Positions 1-6,882 of a stretch of DNA of 7,444 bases are shown one piece after another. The position numbers and the translations under genes were made by a program. The notes below the pieces were generated by a model that did no database searches, was not told where the DNA came from, and was given only the letters and a program-made list of their open reading frames with translations. Every line of letters begins with the position of its first letter. The first letter of the stretch is position 1. This DNA comes from JAZSQT01 sp045538075 (lineage in GTDB: Bacteria; Chrysiogenota; Deferribacteres; Deferribacterales; Mucispirillaceae), in assembly GCA_045538075.1 (NCBI GenBank), contig JAZSQT010000184.1, positions 1-7,444 of the forward strand, written 5' to 3'.

Positions 1-304
1 ATTTAGAAAAATAATTATTAAATTCTTCTGTTGATATATTTTTTGAATTTATAGAAAGACGCTCATTAATACTTAAAATATGAGGAGATGTGAATAACGC
101 TACTTTAATATTATTTTGTTCTAAAAATTGTGATATAAAATACGATGTAGTTCCTTTCCCATTAGTCCCAGCTACATGAATAATTTTGCCAAGTTTATTT
201 TGAGAAAATTCAATATCATTTAGTGCGTTATCAATATTAGATAATTTTAAATCTATATTTTTAAATTCTAATTTATCTTTATAATATAATTCAAATAAAT
301 TCAA
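1..304 (-). CDS. folC: Folylpolyglutamate synthase / dihydrofolate synthase, N-terminal part (cut by left window edge)
   Basis: FolC is a cytoplasmic ATP-dependent ligase that adds glutamate to dihydropteroate and/or to reduced folates. Only the first 101 codons are inside the window. Translating the minus strand shows the Mur-ligase-type P-loop HVAGTNGKGTT (residues 43-53, Lys50 in the nucleotide loop) followed by LFTSPHILSINERL (about 70-83), the conserved FolC segment after the P-loop. The start is TTG at 304-302. The frame is closed by a TGA at 331-329 with no ATG or GTG between, and an AAGG lies 8 bases upstream, so TTG is the only sensible start. About 45 residues precede the P-loop, a normal short FolC N-terminus. 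It lies 60 bases downstream of the exonuclease gene on the same strand and may have its own promoter. Whether the enzyme is mono- or bifunctional cannot be told from this fragment. Confidence 0.9.
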   Translation of the reverse strand, partial: MNLFELYYKDKLEFKNIDLKLSNIDNALNDIEFSQNKLGKIIHVAGTNGKGTTSYFISQFLEQNNIKVALFTSPHILSINERLSINSKNISTEEFNNYFSK

Positions 305-312
305 ATTATTTA

Positions 313-316
313 CCTT
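313..316 (-). promoter_or_regulatory. Ribosome binding site deciding the TTG start of folC
   Basis: On the minus strand AAGG at 316-313 is followed by 8 bases and then TTG (304-302). No ATG or GTG is available in this frame after the TGA at 331-329, so this site fixes the start of the folC fragment. Confidence 0.6.
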
Positions 317-342
317 GTATAATTTTAATCAACCATTATACA
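316..342. repeat. Short inverted repeat overlapping the folC -10 box
   Basis: TGTATAAT (316-323) and ATTATACA (335-342) are perfect 8-base complements separated by 11 bases. One arm contains the minus-strand TATAAT proposed as the folC -10 box; the other ends at the folC ribosome site. It could be an operator or a weak AT-only hairpin, or it may be chance in such AT-rich sequence. It lacks the GC stem and U-tract of an intrinsic terminator. Confidence 0.35.
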
Positions 343-362
343 CAATATAAGTTTCTTTGCAA
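335..362 (-). promoter_or_regulatory. Candidate sigma70-type promoter for folC
   Basis: In the gap between the exonuclease stop codon and folC, the minus strand has TTGCAA (362-357, four of six matches to TTGACA), a 16-base spacer, and a perfect TATAAT (340-335). Transcription would start near 328, giving a leader of about 25 bases before the TTG start. AT-rich DNA yields TATAAT by chance often, so this is a candidate. It suggests that folC can be transcribed apart from the pdxA-rsmA-exonuclease genes. Confidence 0.45.
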
Positions 363-364
363 TA

Positions 365-943
365 TTATAAATCGTAGATATATCTTATTCCTAATAGTTC
401 AAGATTATTTATACATTTAACTAAGAGTGAAGCAGTATTAAGTGTGTCAAAAAGAGCTCTATGTCTATAACTGTTATTTATTGATATATTGATATTTAGA
501 GTTTGTATCATATTGTCTAAACTGTAACTTCTTAGATTTGGAAATGCTATTTTAGATAACTTAATAGTATCAATGACAGTTAAATATTGAGGAGAAATAG
601 AGCATTCATTATAAGCATAATTTAAAAATCCCATATCAAATTTTGCATTATGAGCAACTAAAACTGTATCTTTTACAAAATCATTAAATTCTGGTAAAAC
701 TTCATAAATAAAAGGTTTATCTTTAACCATATTTTCAGAAATTCCATGAACTCTGTATGCACTATAATCAATTTTACATTCTGGATTAATTAATGTTGAA
801 AAATAATTGCCTTTATCTATTGATAGAGTAGGGTTAATTTTAACTGCTGATATTTCAAGAAGTCTTGCGTATTTTGGAGACATTCCAGTCGTTTCAGTAT
901 CAATTACCGTAAATGTTAAATCTTTTAATGGTTTATTTAACAT
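365..943 (-). CDS. 3'-5' exonuclease of the DnaQ-like DEDDh superfamily
   Basis: This 192-residue protein is a stand-alone exonuclease domain with all catalytic residues of the DEDDh class. ExoI is VIDTETTG (Asp15, Glu17), ExoII is HNAKFD (98-103, Asp103), and ExoIII is HRALFD (161-166, His161 and Asp166). The family uses two metal ions to remove nucleotides from DNA or RNA 3' ends. The conserved VHGIS segment (65-69) resembles the proofreading epsilon and PolC exonuclease group. It is shorter than E. coli DnaQ (about 243 residues) and shows no obvious polymerase-binding tail, GIY-YIG domain or BRCT domain. It may therefore be the replicative proofreading subunit or a repair or RNA-processing exonuclease; sequence alone does not decide. 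The ATG at 943-941 has AGGG at 953-950, six bases away, and overlaps the end of rsmA by 11 bases, implying co-transcription and coupled translation. Confidence 0.88.
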   Translation of the reverse strand: MLNKPLKDLTFTVIDTETTGMSPKYARLLEISAVKINPTLSIDKGNYFSTLINPECKIDYSAYRVHGISENMVKDKPFIYEVLPEFNDFVKDTVLVAHNAKFDMGFLNYAYNECSISPQYLTVIDTIKLSKIAFPNLRSYSLDNMIQTLNINISINNSYRHRALFDTLNTASLLVKCINNLELLGIRYIYDL

Positions 944-1745
944 ATATATCCCTATATAAATTAATAAAATTTTCTAAATTTAATTGTTCTGCTCTAATAT
1001 TTGGCATTAAACCATTACTTTTTAAAATATCATCTAACTCGTTTATGTTAGATAAATTATTTTTAAGAGTTTTTCTTTTATGATTAAAACATTGTCTAAT
1101 AAAGTTGAAAAAAATTTTTTCTTGAGATTTCTCTAATTGACGATTGTTTTTTGGTGTAAATTTAAGAACTGTTGACATAACATTTGCATTAGGCCAAAAA
1201 TTTCCACCACCAATATCTCTGATTTTTTCAATATTGAATAAATATGAAGAAAAAACTGAAAGAGATGAATATGCCTTAGAGTTTGGTTTAGCATTTATTC
1301 TGTCTGCAACTTCTTTTTGATACATAAATACCATTGATTTAATATTACAATCAGATAATGCTACTTTCTCAAAAATTTTAACAGATAGATTGTATGGTAA
1401 ATTGCCTATAAAAGAAACTTCATTATCATTAAATAATGATGAAAAATTACACATTGTTGCATCATCATTTATAATTTCAAGGTTATTATAAAAAAATAAA
1501 TATCTATTAAGAAATTCTACTAATTCTTTATCTATTTCAATTGCTTTAACATTTGCACCAGTTTCTGCTAAAAGTTGTGTTAAAACACCACATCCTGGAC
1601 CGATTTCAATTATATTTGTGTTTTTATCTGCCTCTAAAGATGAAACAATTTCATTTAAAATATGGGCATTAGTCAAGAAGTGTTGACCAAATGATTTTTT
1701 AGTAAAACGAGTTTCATTTTTAAATGCTTCTAATAGATTTATCAT
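933..1745 (-). CDS. rsmA: 16S rRNA (adenine(1518)-N6/adenine(1519)-N6)-dimethyltransferase RsmA/KsgA
   Basis: RsmA uses S-adenosylmethionine to dimethylate two adjacent adenines in the 3' terminal hairpin of 16S rRNA late in 30S assembly; loss in other bacteria gives kasugamycin resistance. The 270-residue length is typical. Visible motifs are KSFGQHFL (17-24) at the N-terminus, the SAM-binding IIEIGPGCGVLT (45-56), an acidic ribose-binding loop with Glu70, an aspartate pair before Ala96, the catalytic NLPY (115-118), FWPNANV (183-189), and NHKRKTLKNNL (221-231) in the C-terminal RNA-binding domain. Start is ATG at 1745-1743, which puts a normal short N-terminus ahead of KSFGQHFL. The ribosome site is weak, and the start lies 26 bases inside the end of pdxA, so translation is probably coupled to pdxA. 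pdxA-rsmA adjacency is a known arrangement in several bacterial groups. Confidence 0.96.
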   Translation of the reverse strand: MINLLEAFKNETRFTKKSFGQHFLTNAHILNEIVSSLEADKNTNIIEIGPGCGVLTQLLAETGANVKAIEIDKELVEFLNRYLFFYNNLEIINDDATMCNFSSLFNDNEVSFIGNLPYNLSVKIFEKVALSDCNIKSMVFMYQKEVADRINAKPNSKAYSSLSVFSSYLFNIEKIRDIGGGNFWPNANVMSTVLKFTPKNNRQLEKSQEKIFFNFIRQCFNHKRKTLKNNLSNINELDDILKSNGLMPNIRAEQLNLENFINLYRDIYVK

Positions 1746-2682
1746 TTTTTACCATATTATCAGCCATTATAACGGCTTTTTCTAAACTTGAATAAGATGC
1801 AATTCCTTTTCCAGCAATATCAAAGGCTGTCCCATGATCAACAGATGTTCTAATAAAGGGTAGATTAAGAGTAATGTTAACTGCTTCACCAAAAGAATCC
1901 ATTTTAACTGCAATCATACCTTGATCGTGATACATTGATATAATAAAATCCCAATCTTTTGCCTTTGTATATATAGTATCTGCAGGAAAAGGACCATCAA
2001 CATTAAATCCTAATTTTTTTGCTTTATTAATAGCAGGTATTATAATATCAATCTCTTCATTGCCAATGGCACCATTGTCTCCAGCATGAGGATTTAATGA
2101 TGTAACGGCAATTTTTGGAACAGAAGCATTAAAGTATCTGCCAGCATTATGAGCATTCTTTATTGCATTAATAATCTTATCTTCTGATAAATTAATAGAC
2201 ACTTGACTAATTGGATAATGAGTCGTAACCATTATTGTTTTAACATTGTTTCCAGCAAGTAACATTGAGACATTTTCACTATTAGATAGAAAAGATAAAT
2301 ATTCTGTATGGCCACAAAAATTAAAACCAGCGTCCTTGATTGACTTTTTATTAATTGGACAAGTAACTATTGCATCATAATGTTTATTTAAAGCTAATTC
2401 TACAGCAGTTTTTATATAATCCATAGATGCTTTGCCACATAATTTATTGTGTTTTCCATACTCATATAAAAATTCTTTATTATCAAGAGGTTCTATTATT
2501 TTGATGTTTTTTGGAGTATCAATATTAAGTAGATTTTTAAAAGTTGAATCTAATATGAATTTATGAGCGATTATAGTTATATCAAAATTATTATATAGTT
2601 TTGATACGATAAACTTAGAAATTATTTCATATCCAATTCCAGAGGGGTCTCCGGCAGTTATTAAAATTTTACTTTTCTTCAT
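1720..2682 (-). CDS. pdxA: 4-hydroxythreonine-4-phosphate dehydrogenase PdxA
   Basis: PdxA oxidises 4-phosphohydroxy-L-threonine with NAD in the DXP-dependent pathway of pyridoxal phosphate synthesis; its product spontaneously decarboxylates and is joined to deoxyxylulose phosphate by PdxJ. At 320 residues it is close to the E. coli enzyme (329). The N-terminus reads ITAGDPSGIG (8-17). Substrate-site GHTEYL is at 124-129. The three metal-binding histidines of the family are present: His155 in TTHYP, His199 in NPHAGD and His252 in YHDQG. DHGTAFDIAGKG (282-293) is also characteristic. The start is ATG at 2682-2680, forced because a TAA lies two codons upstream in frame. No Shine-Dalgarno sequence is visible, unlike most neighbours. 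It is the first gene of the leftward group and overlaps rsmA by 26 bases. Confidence 0.97.
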   Translation of the reverse strand: MKKSKILITAGDPSGIGYEIISKFIVSKLYNNFDITIIAHKFILDSTFKNLLNIDTPKNIKIIEPLDNKEFLYEYGKHNKLCGKASMDYIKTAVELALNKHYDAIVTCPINKKSIKDAGFNFCGHTEYLSFLSNSENVSMLLAGNNVKTIMVTTHYPISQVSINLSEDKIINAIKNAHNAGRYFNASVPKIAVTSLNPHAGDNGAIGNEEIDIIIPAINKAKKLGFNVDGPFPADTIYTKAKDWDFIISMYHDQGMIAVKMDSFGEAVNITLNLPFIRTSVDHGTAFDIAGKGIASYSSLEKAVIMADNMVKNDKSIRSI

Positions 2683-2687
2683 ATATT

Positions 2688-2718
2688 AGTATCTGACACG
2701 ATATAGAGAAATTGTCAA
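2688..2718 (-). promoter_or_regulatory. Candidate promoter for the pdxA-rsmA-exonuclease genes
   Basis: The minus strand carries a perfect TTGACA at 2718-2713. The best downstream -10 match is GATACT (2693-2688, four of six) with a long 19-base spacer. Transcription would then start about at the pdxA ATG (2682), which agrees with the lack of any ribosome binding site. The -35 is strong by sequence; the -10 and spacing are not, so the exact promoter is uncertain. Confidence 0.4.
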
Positions 2719-2741
2719 TATCTTAAATCATTAATTTTAAT
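2712..2741 (+). promoter_or_regulatory. Candidate promoter for the FAD/Fe-S oxidase gene group
   Basis: TTGTCA (2712-2717, five of six matches) and TTTAAT (2736-2741, five of six) are separated by 18 bases. The -35 lies on the same nine-base palindrome, ATTGTCAAT (2711-2719), that gives the opposite strand its TTGACA, so the divergent promoters would overlap. A second possible -10 is TATACT at 2747-2752 but it lacks a good -35. Either would give a leader of roughly 50-65 bases before the ATG at 2810. Confidence 0.4.
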
Positions 2742-2762
2742 TATTTTATACTGTAAATATTT

Positions 2763-2772
2763 ATAACGTTAT
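2763..2772. promoter_or_regulatory. Ten-base perfect palindrome in the leader of the oxidase gene
   Basis: ATAACGTTAT (2763-2772) is perfectly self-complementary and lies just downstream of the candidate promoter and 37 bases before the oxidase start codon. It could be a half or core operator for a dimeric regulator. Ten-base palindromes occur by chance, so this is a weak suggestion. Confidence 0.2.
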
Positions 2773-2800
2773 GGTATTATGAAGAAGTATTGTTTTGAAT

Positions 2801-2804
2801 GAGG
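2801..2804 (+). promoter_or_regulatory. Ribosome binding site deciding the ATG 2810 start
   Basis: GAGG at 2801-2804 lies five bases before ATG 2810. The only other in-frame start is TTG at 2795, which lies upstream of this site and has only a weak purine run (GAAGAAG, 2781-2787). The ATG is therefore preferred, making the protein 946 rather than 951 residues. Confidence 0.65.
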
Positions 2805-2809
2805 TTGTT

Positions 2810-5650
2810 ATGTCTAAACTTAATGAAAATATTTTTGATGAACTTAAAAGTAATATAACTGGTGATGTATATACAGATAAATTAAGAAGATATATGTTAT
2901 CTACAGATGGTAGCATATTTCGTATGGAACCTGCTTGTGTTGTTTATCCTAAAAATATACAAGATGTAGTCCAAGTATGTAAATTTGCATCAGAAAGAAA
3001 GTTTAGTATTCATTCAAGAGGCACAGGTTCTGGATTATGTGGTGCATCTATTGGTAGGGGTATAGTGATTGATTTTTCAAAATATATGAATAAGTTAATA
3101 TCTTTTGAAAAAATATCAGATACAGAAGCTGTATTTACTTGTGAACCTGGTTATAGATATGGTGAATTAGAAGCATACTTATCTTCAGAAAAATTATACT
3201 GGTGGCCACCAGCTCCATCAAGTGGAGAATATGCATCTTTTGGTGGAATGTATGGCACAAATGCTGGTGGAGCTTACTCTGTTAAATATGGTAATGTTGC
3301 TGATTACATTGTAGATGCTGAAATTGTATTACATAACGGAAGCGTTACAACTTTATCATATATTGAATCAATAAAACCAGATGAATTACCTGAAAACTTA
3401 AGAGAGCTTTATTATTATTTAGAAAGTAATAACGATAGAATTAATAGTGCGTATCCTCCTATTGCTTGTAATGTTTGTGGTTATGAAGCAAGAGAAGCTA
3501 CAAACAATGGAAAATTACGTTTGCATAAGTTGTTAGGTGGTTCTGAAGGCACATTGTGTATAGTTACCAAGCTTACTTTTAAAGTTATTAGAAAAAAACC
3601 ATATGATAGCTTAATAGTTGCATATTTTAATGATAAAACTACTTCTGCAAAAGCATCTCAAATTGCACTACAATATAATCCTTTAGGTATAGAGATAATG
3701 GATAAATCTTTATTAGATTTAGCTGTTGAACAAGAACCAATATTAGCTGAAAATATGCCTACTGGTATAGATAACGCTTTATTAATAGAATTTGAGGGAG
3801 AAACAGAAGAAGAAGTTAGAAAATATGCTGAAAATGTTTTAAATAAAATCACTTCAGAAGCATTAACTCAAAATATTTATATGGCTATTAGTGAGGAAGA
3901 AAAATCACAATTTTGGGCAGTAAGAAAAGCTGCTGTGCCAATTCTATATAGACTAAAAGGCAAAAAGAAGATTATTGCTTTAGTTGAAGATGCTGCAGTT
4001 CCTACAGAGAAATTAGTAGAATATTTTGATGGTTTATACAAAATTTTTGAAAAACACAATGTTAAATTCGTTTCATACGGTCATATAGCTAAAGGATTAT
4101 TGCATAATAGACCACTTTTAGATATGAAAGACCCTTATGATATTAAGTTATTAAAAGTATTAGCTGATGAAGTTTTTGATTTAGTAATGGAGCTTAATGG
4201 CACTATATCTGGTGAGCATGGAGATGGTAGAATTAGAAGTTGTTATATTCCACGTCAATATAAAGATATTTATGACATATTTATTAAAATCAAATCCTTT
4301 TTAGACCCAGAAAACATATTTAACCCTGATATTAAAACAACAAATGATCCATATCAAATGACTAAATATTTAAGGTATGGCTCTGATTATAGTGCATCTG
4401 ATACTGGAAAAAAACTTCTTTTATGGCAGGAAGATTTTATAAATGAAGCCGAAAAATGTCATGGCTGCTCAAAATGTACTACAATTACAAATGCAACAAG
4501 AATGTGTCCGATTTATAAGGCAACAAGAGATGAGTCAGCTGCACCAAAAGCAAAAGCAAATATATTAAGGGCATTATTGAGTAATTCAATAGAATCAGAT
4601 GCAATGTATTCAGAAGCATTTCAATTCGTAATGGATAAATGTGTAAACTGTGGTAGTTGCTCTATAGAGTGTCCATCAAAAGTTAATATACCTAAATTGG
4701 CATTAGAAGCAAAATCAAGATATGCAGAAAAATTTGGAGTTCCTATAGAATCAAAAATAGTTACAAAATTTGAATTAGCTGGTAGAACAGTAAGAAAAAT
4801 ATCTCCAATAATTTCATTTTTGATGAGACCATTATTTATGCGTAAAATTTCTGAAACTTTTACTGGATTAGCATCAGAAAGAGAATTTATTAAATTTTCA
4901 ATGAAATCATTGTATGAAAGAGTTAATAAATTTGAGGGTGATGGAGAAAAAACTGTAATATATTTTGCTGGGTGCTACGCTTCTTATATAAAACCAGAAA
5001 TTGGAGAAAGTAGCGTTAATGTTTTAAAAAAATTAGGATTTAAAGTGATAATTCCAAATCAGCATTGTTGTGGCATTCCTCATTTATCTAAAGGTATGGC
5101 AAGTAATGCGAGAAAACAAATAAATAAAAATCTTAAGAATTGGGGTAAACTAATAGATAGTGTTGACTATATAGTTACTGCTTGTTCATCTTGTGCCTTA
5201 ACATTAATGAAAGAATGGCTTTATTATCAAGATGATGATATGACAAGAAAAGTTTCATCAAAAACAGTTCATATTTCTGATTTAGTATTACCGTTGATAA
5301 AAGAGGAAGACTTAATCAGACAAGATATTTCTTTGTCGTATCATAGTGCTTGTCATATGAAGTTATTACGCAATCCGTTAGCCTCAATAAAAATGATGAA
5401 ATTGCTACCTGGCGTTAATGTTGAAGATTTAAAAAGTTCTTGTTGTGGTATGGCTGGTAGTTGGGGAACTTTAGCAAAAAATTATAATCTATCTATTAAG
5501 ATTGGTTCTGATATGGCTCAAAAATTAATTGATTCAGAATCACAAATAGGTGTTACAGATTGTCCTACTTGTTCAATGCAAATGGAACATTTAGGAAATA
5601 AGCCAATTCTTCATCCTATAGAGGTTCTTGATAGATGTTTAAAAGGTTAA
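2810..5650 (+). CDS. Fused FAD-linked oxidase / iron-sulfur 2-hydroxyacid dehydrogenase (GlcD-GlcF type, D-lactate or D-2-hydroxyglutarate dehydrogenase-like)
   Basis: A 946-residue two-part flavoenzyme predicted to oxidise a D-2-hydroxyacid and pass electrons through Fe-S clusters to the quinone pool or another carrier. Domains in order: PCMH-type FAD-binding (about 30-255, with RGTGSG and GGSEGT, Ser245); FAD-oxidase C-terminal domain (about 260-520, with WAVR at 369-372, His425, His432 and GEHGDG at 468-473); ferredoxin-like di-cluster region with C550-x2-C553-x2-C556-x9-C566-P and C611-x2-C614-x2-C617-x3-C621-P; then two CCG domains (C722, HCCG 752-755, C792-x2-C795; and C848, CCG 878-880, C918-x2-C921). 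All expected cysteines are present. His425, His432 and Glu469 match the metal-binding triad of D-2-hydroxyacid dehydrogenases. No signal peptide is seen; a hydrophobic patch at 666-677 may help membrane contact. Architecture resembles E. coli YdiJ; substrate is not determinable here. The ATG is chosen over TTG 2795 on its ribosome site. Confidence 0.93.
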   Translation: MSKLNENIFDELKSNITGDVYTDKLRRYMLSTDGSIFRMEPACVVYPKNIQDVVQVCKFASERKFSIHSRGTGSGLCGASIGRGIVIDFSKYMNKLISFEKISDTEAVFTCEPGYRYGELEAYLSSEKLYWWPPAPSSGEYASFGGMYGTNAGGAYSVKYGNVADYIVDAEIVLHNGSVTTLSYIESIKPDELPENLRELYYYLESNNDRINSAYPPIACNVCGYEAREATNNGKLRLHKLLGGSEGTLCIVTKLTFKVIRKKPYDSLIVAYFNDKTTSAKASQIALQYNPLGIEIMDKSLLDLAVEQEPILAENMPTGIDNALLIEFEGETEEEVRKYAENVLNKITSEALTQNIYMAISEEEKSQFWAVRKAAVPILYRLKGKKKIIALVEDAAVPTEKLVEYFDGLYKIFEKHNVKFVSYGHIAKGLLHNRPLLDMKDPYDIKLLKVLADEVFDLVMELNGTISGEHGDGRIRSCYIPRQYKDIYDIFIKIKSFLDPENIFNPDIKTTNDPYQMTKYLRYGSDYSASDTGKKLLLWQEDFINEAEKCHGCSKCTTITNATRMCPIYKATRDESAAPKAKANILRALLSNSIESDAMYSEAFQFVMDKCVNCGSCSIECPSKVNIPKLALEAKSRYAEKFGVPIESKIVTKFELAGRTVRKISPIISFLMRPLFMRKISETFTGLASEREFIKFSMKSLYERVNKFEGDGEKTVIYFAGCYASYIKPEIGESSVNVLKKLGFKVIIPNQHCCGIPHLSKGMASNARKQINKNLKNWGKLIDSVDYIVTACSSCALTLMKEWLYYQDDDMTRKVSSKTVHISDLVLPLIKEEDLIRQDISLSYHSACHMKLLRNPLASIKMMKLLPGVNVEDLKSSCCGMAGSWGTLAKNYNLSIKIGSDMAQKLIDSESQIGVTDCPTCSMQMEHLGNKPILHPIEVLDRCLKG

Positions 5651-6882
5651 TTTTATTATTTGTATTATTAGTTTATCCTATAATCGTTAATGCTAATAAA
5701 TCAAATTCTTCAGATAGTTTTAATGAAGATTATTTTGTTGGATTAAAAGCCTTTGAAGATGGTTTTTATGATGTATCAAGGCATAGCTTATTATCTTTTT
5801 TATCATCTAATGGAAATAGTAAAGATGCTGGATATGCTATATATATTCTATACCAAGTTTATATTGCTGAAAATGATTTTAAAAATGCTAAAGAAACATT
5901 TGATAAATTAGTTAATTATAATGACAAAAGATTTGATACAAACAAATTAGAAGTAGATAAAATGTATATAACTACTAAATTAAGTTGTGAAGATGCAGAA
6001 AAATTACTTTTTACGAAAAAAAGTAATTTATGGTTGAATGTATATTTAAATTCTTCATGTGGTGTAAACGAACATTTAATAAAATACGCTTTAAATCCTG
6101 AATTTTCTATTGATAATTTATATTTATTAATTGATAAAATTAAAAATAATAAAGATTATATGTTGTTAGTATATAATAATCTACAAAATAACCATAAAAC
6201 TAAAAAAATATTAAATTATTATGGTAAGTATTTTGCATCAAATAATATGATTAATGAATTTTGGAAATTATATGAAACTTATAAAGATAGTGATATGGTT
6301 TCTATAGCATTAAATGAAATATGGAATAGTAAAGATTACCAAAAATACATTAATACTTTTAATAATGATATTCAGAAAGATTTTAAACTTGATAATAGTG
6401 TTTATTGTAGAATGATAGAATCATCTAATCAATTAGGATTAAAATTTAATTGTAATATAATTGATAATTGTTTAGATAAAAAAAGACAAGATTTTATACA
6501 AAATAAATTGGCTTGTTATATGAAAAATGAAGATAAGTCTGGCATTTCAGAGGTAATGAAAAATGTTAATATAAAAGATGCTTCAAATTTATGCGAATAC
6601 GCAAAATATTTAGTTGGAAAAAATCTTTATTCTTCAAGTTTCTTAGAAAAATTTTCTTTATGTAAAGATAAAAATGTTATGTATGAAGCATTATATAATT
6701 ATAAAGATTACAAAGGGTTAATTAGTCTTATTGGCAAAAGTAATAGCCAAATTGATTTAGCTTATTTATCTATTGCTTACCAGTTGTCTGGAAATGTAAA
6801 AAAAGCAAAAGAATTAATTGCAAATATTACTGATTTATCTCTTTTAGAAATGATAAAAAATAGAACAGGTTTAACTAAATGA
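5635..6882 (+). CDS. Predicted periplasmic helical-repeat (TPR-like) protein with eight cysteines
   Basis: I do not recognise this 415-residue protein as a named family. It starts with a clear signal peptide: KR at 3-4, hydrophobic core 5-18, and a likely cleavage after VNA (residue 20). The rest looks all-helical. Residues about 31-95 read as two TPR-like helix pairs (YFVGLKAFEDGFYDVSRHSL, then YILYQVYIAENDFKNAKETF), and 374-398 (LAYLSIAYQLSGNVKKAKEL) is another; the middle is a degenerate solenoid rich in Asn, Lys and Tyr. The mature part has eight cysteines (118, 142, 258, 273, 279, 294, 320, 343), an even number that could form disulfides after export. The first cysteine is far from the signal peptide, so it is not a lipoprotein. 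ATG 5635 overlaps the oxidase end by 16 bases, with GAGG at 5621-5624; the stop overlaps the next start (ATGA). A scaffold or envelope-assembly role is inference. Confidence 0.8.
   Translation: MFKRLILLFVLLVYPIIVNANKSNSSDSFNEDYFVGLKAFEDGFYDVSRHSLLSFLSSNGNSKDAGYAIYILYQVYIAENDFKNAKETFDKLVNYNDKRFDTNKLEVDKMYITTKLSCEDAEKLLFTKKSNLWLNVYLNSSCGVNEHLIKYALNPEFSIDNLYLLIDKIKNNKDYMLLVYNNLQNNHKTKKILNYYGKYFASNNMINEFWKLYETYKDSDMVSIALNEIWNSKDYQKYINTFNNDIQKDFKLDNSVYCRMIESSNQLGLKFNCNIIDNCLDKKRQDFIQNKLACYMKNEDKSGISEVMKNVNIKDASNLCEYAKYLVGKNLYSSSFLEKFSLCKDKNVMYEALYNYKDYKGLISLIGKSNSQIDLAYLSIAYQLSGNVKKAKELIANITDLSLLEMIKNRTGLTK

Noticed and set aside
305..364. Intrinsic terminator after the exonuclease gene
   Set aside because: The only inverted repeat is AT-rich with an 11-base loop and no following T-run on the minus strand, so it does not look like a terminator.
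2779..2802. Seven-codon leader frame (MKKYCFE) ending on the oxidase ribosome site
   Set aside because: Its stop overlaps the GAGG, which could suggest leader-peptide control, but it has no good ribosome site of its own, no run of regulatory codons and no visible attenuator hairpins.
2795..2809. TTG at 2795 as the start of the oxidase gene
   Set aside because: The strong GAGG at 2801-2804 would then be inside the gene, whereas it is ideally placed for ATG 2810; the five extra residues match nothing in the family.
2683..2809. Riboswitch or small RNA in the divergent gap
   Set aside because: The region is short and almost all A/T, with no paired GC stems or recognisable aptamer sequence; only promoter-like boxes and tiny palindromes are seen.
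3658..3852. 64-codon open frame on the minus strand
   Set aside because: It lies wholly inside the oxidase gene opposite its FAD-oxidase domain, has no recognisable motif, and is explained as an antisense shadow of a well-supported coding sequence.
3877..4059. 60-codon open frame on the minus strand
   Set aside because: Also antisense within the oxidase gene, with no motif; the sense frame here encodes conserved family residues such as WAVR.
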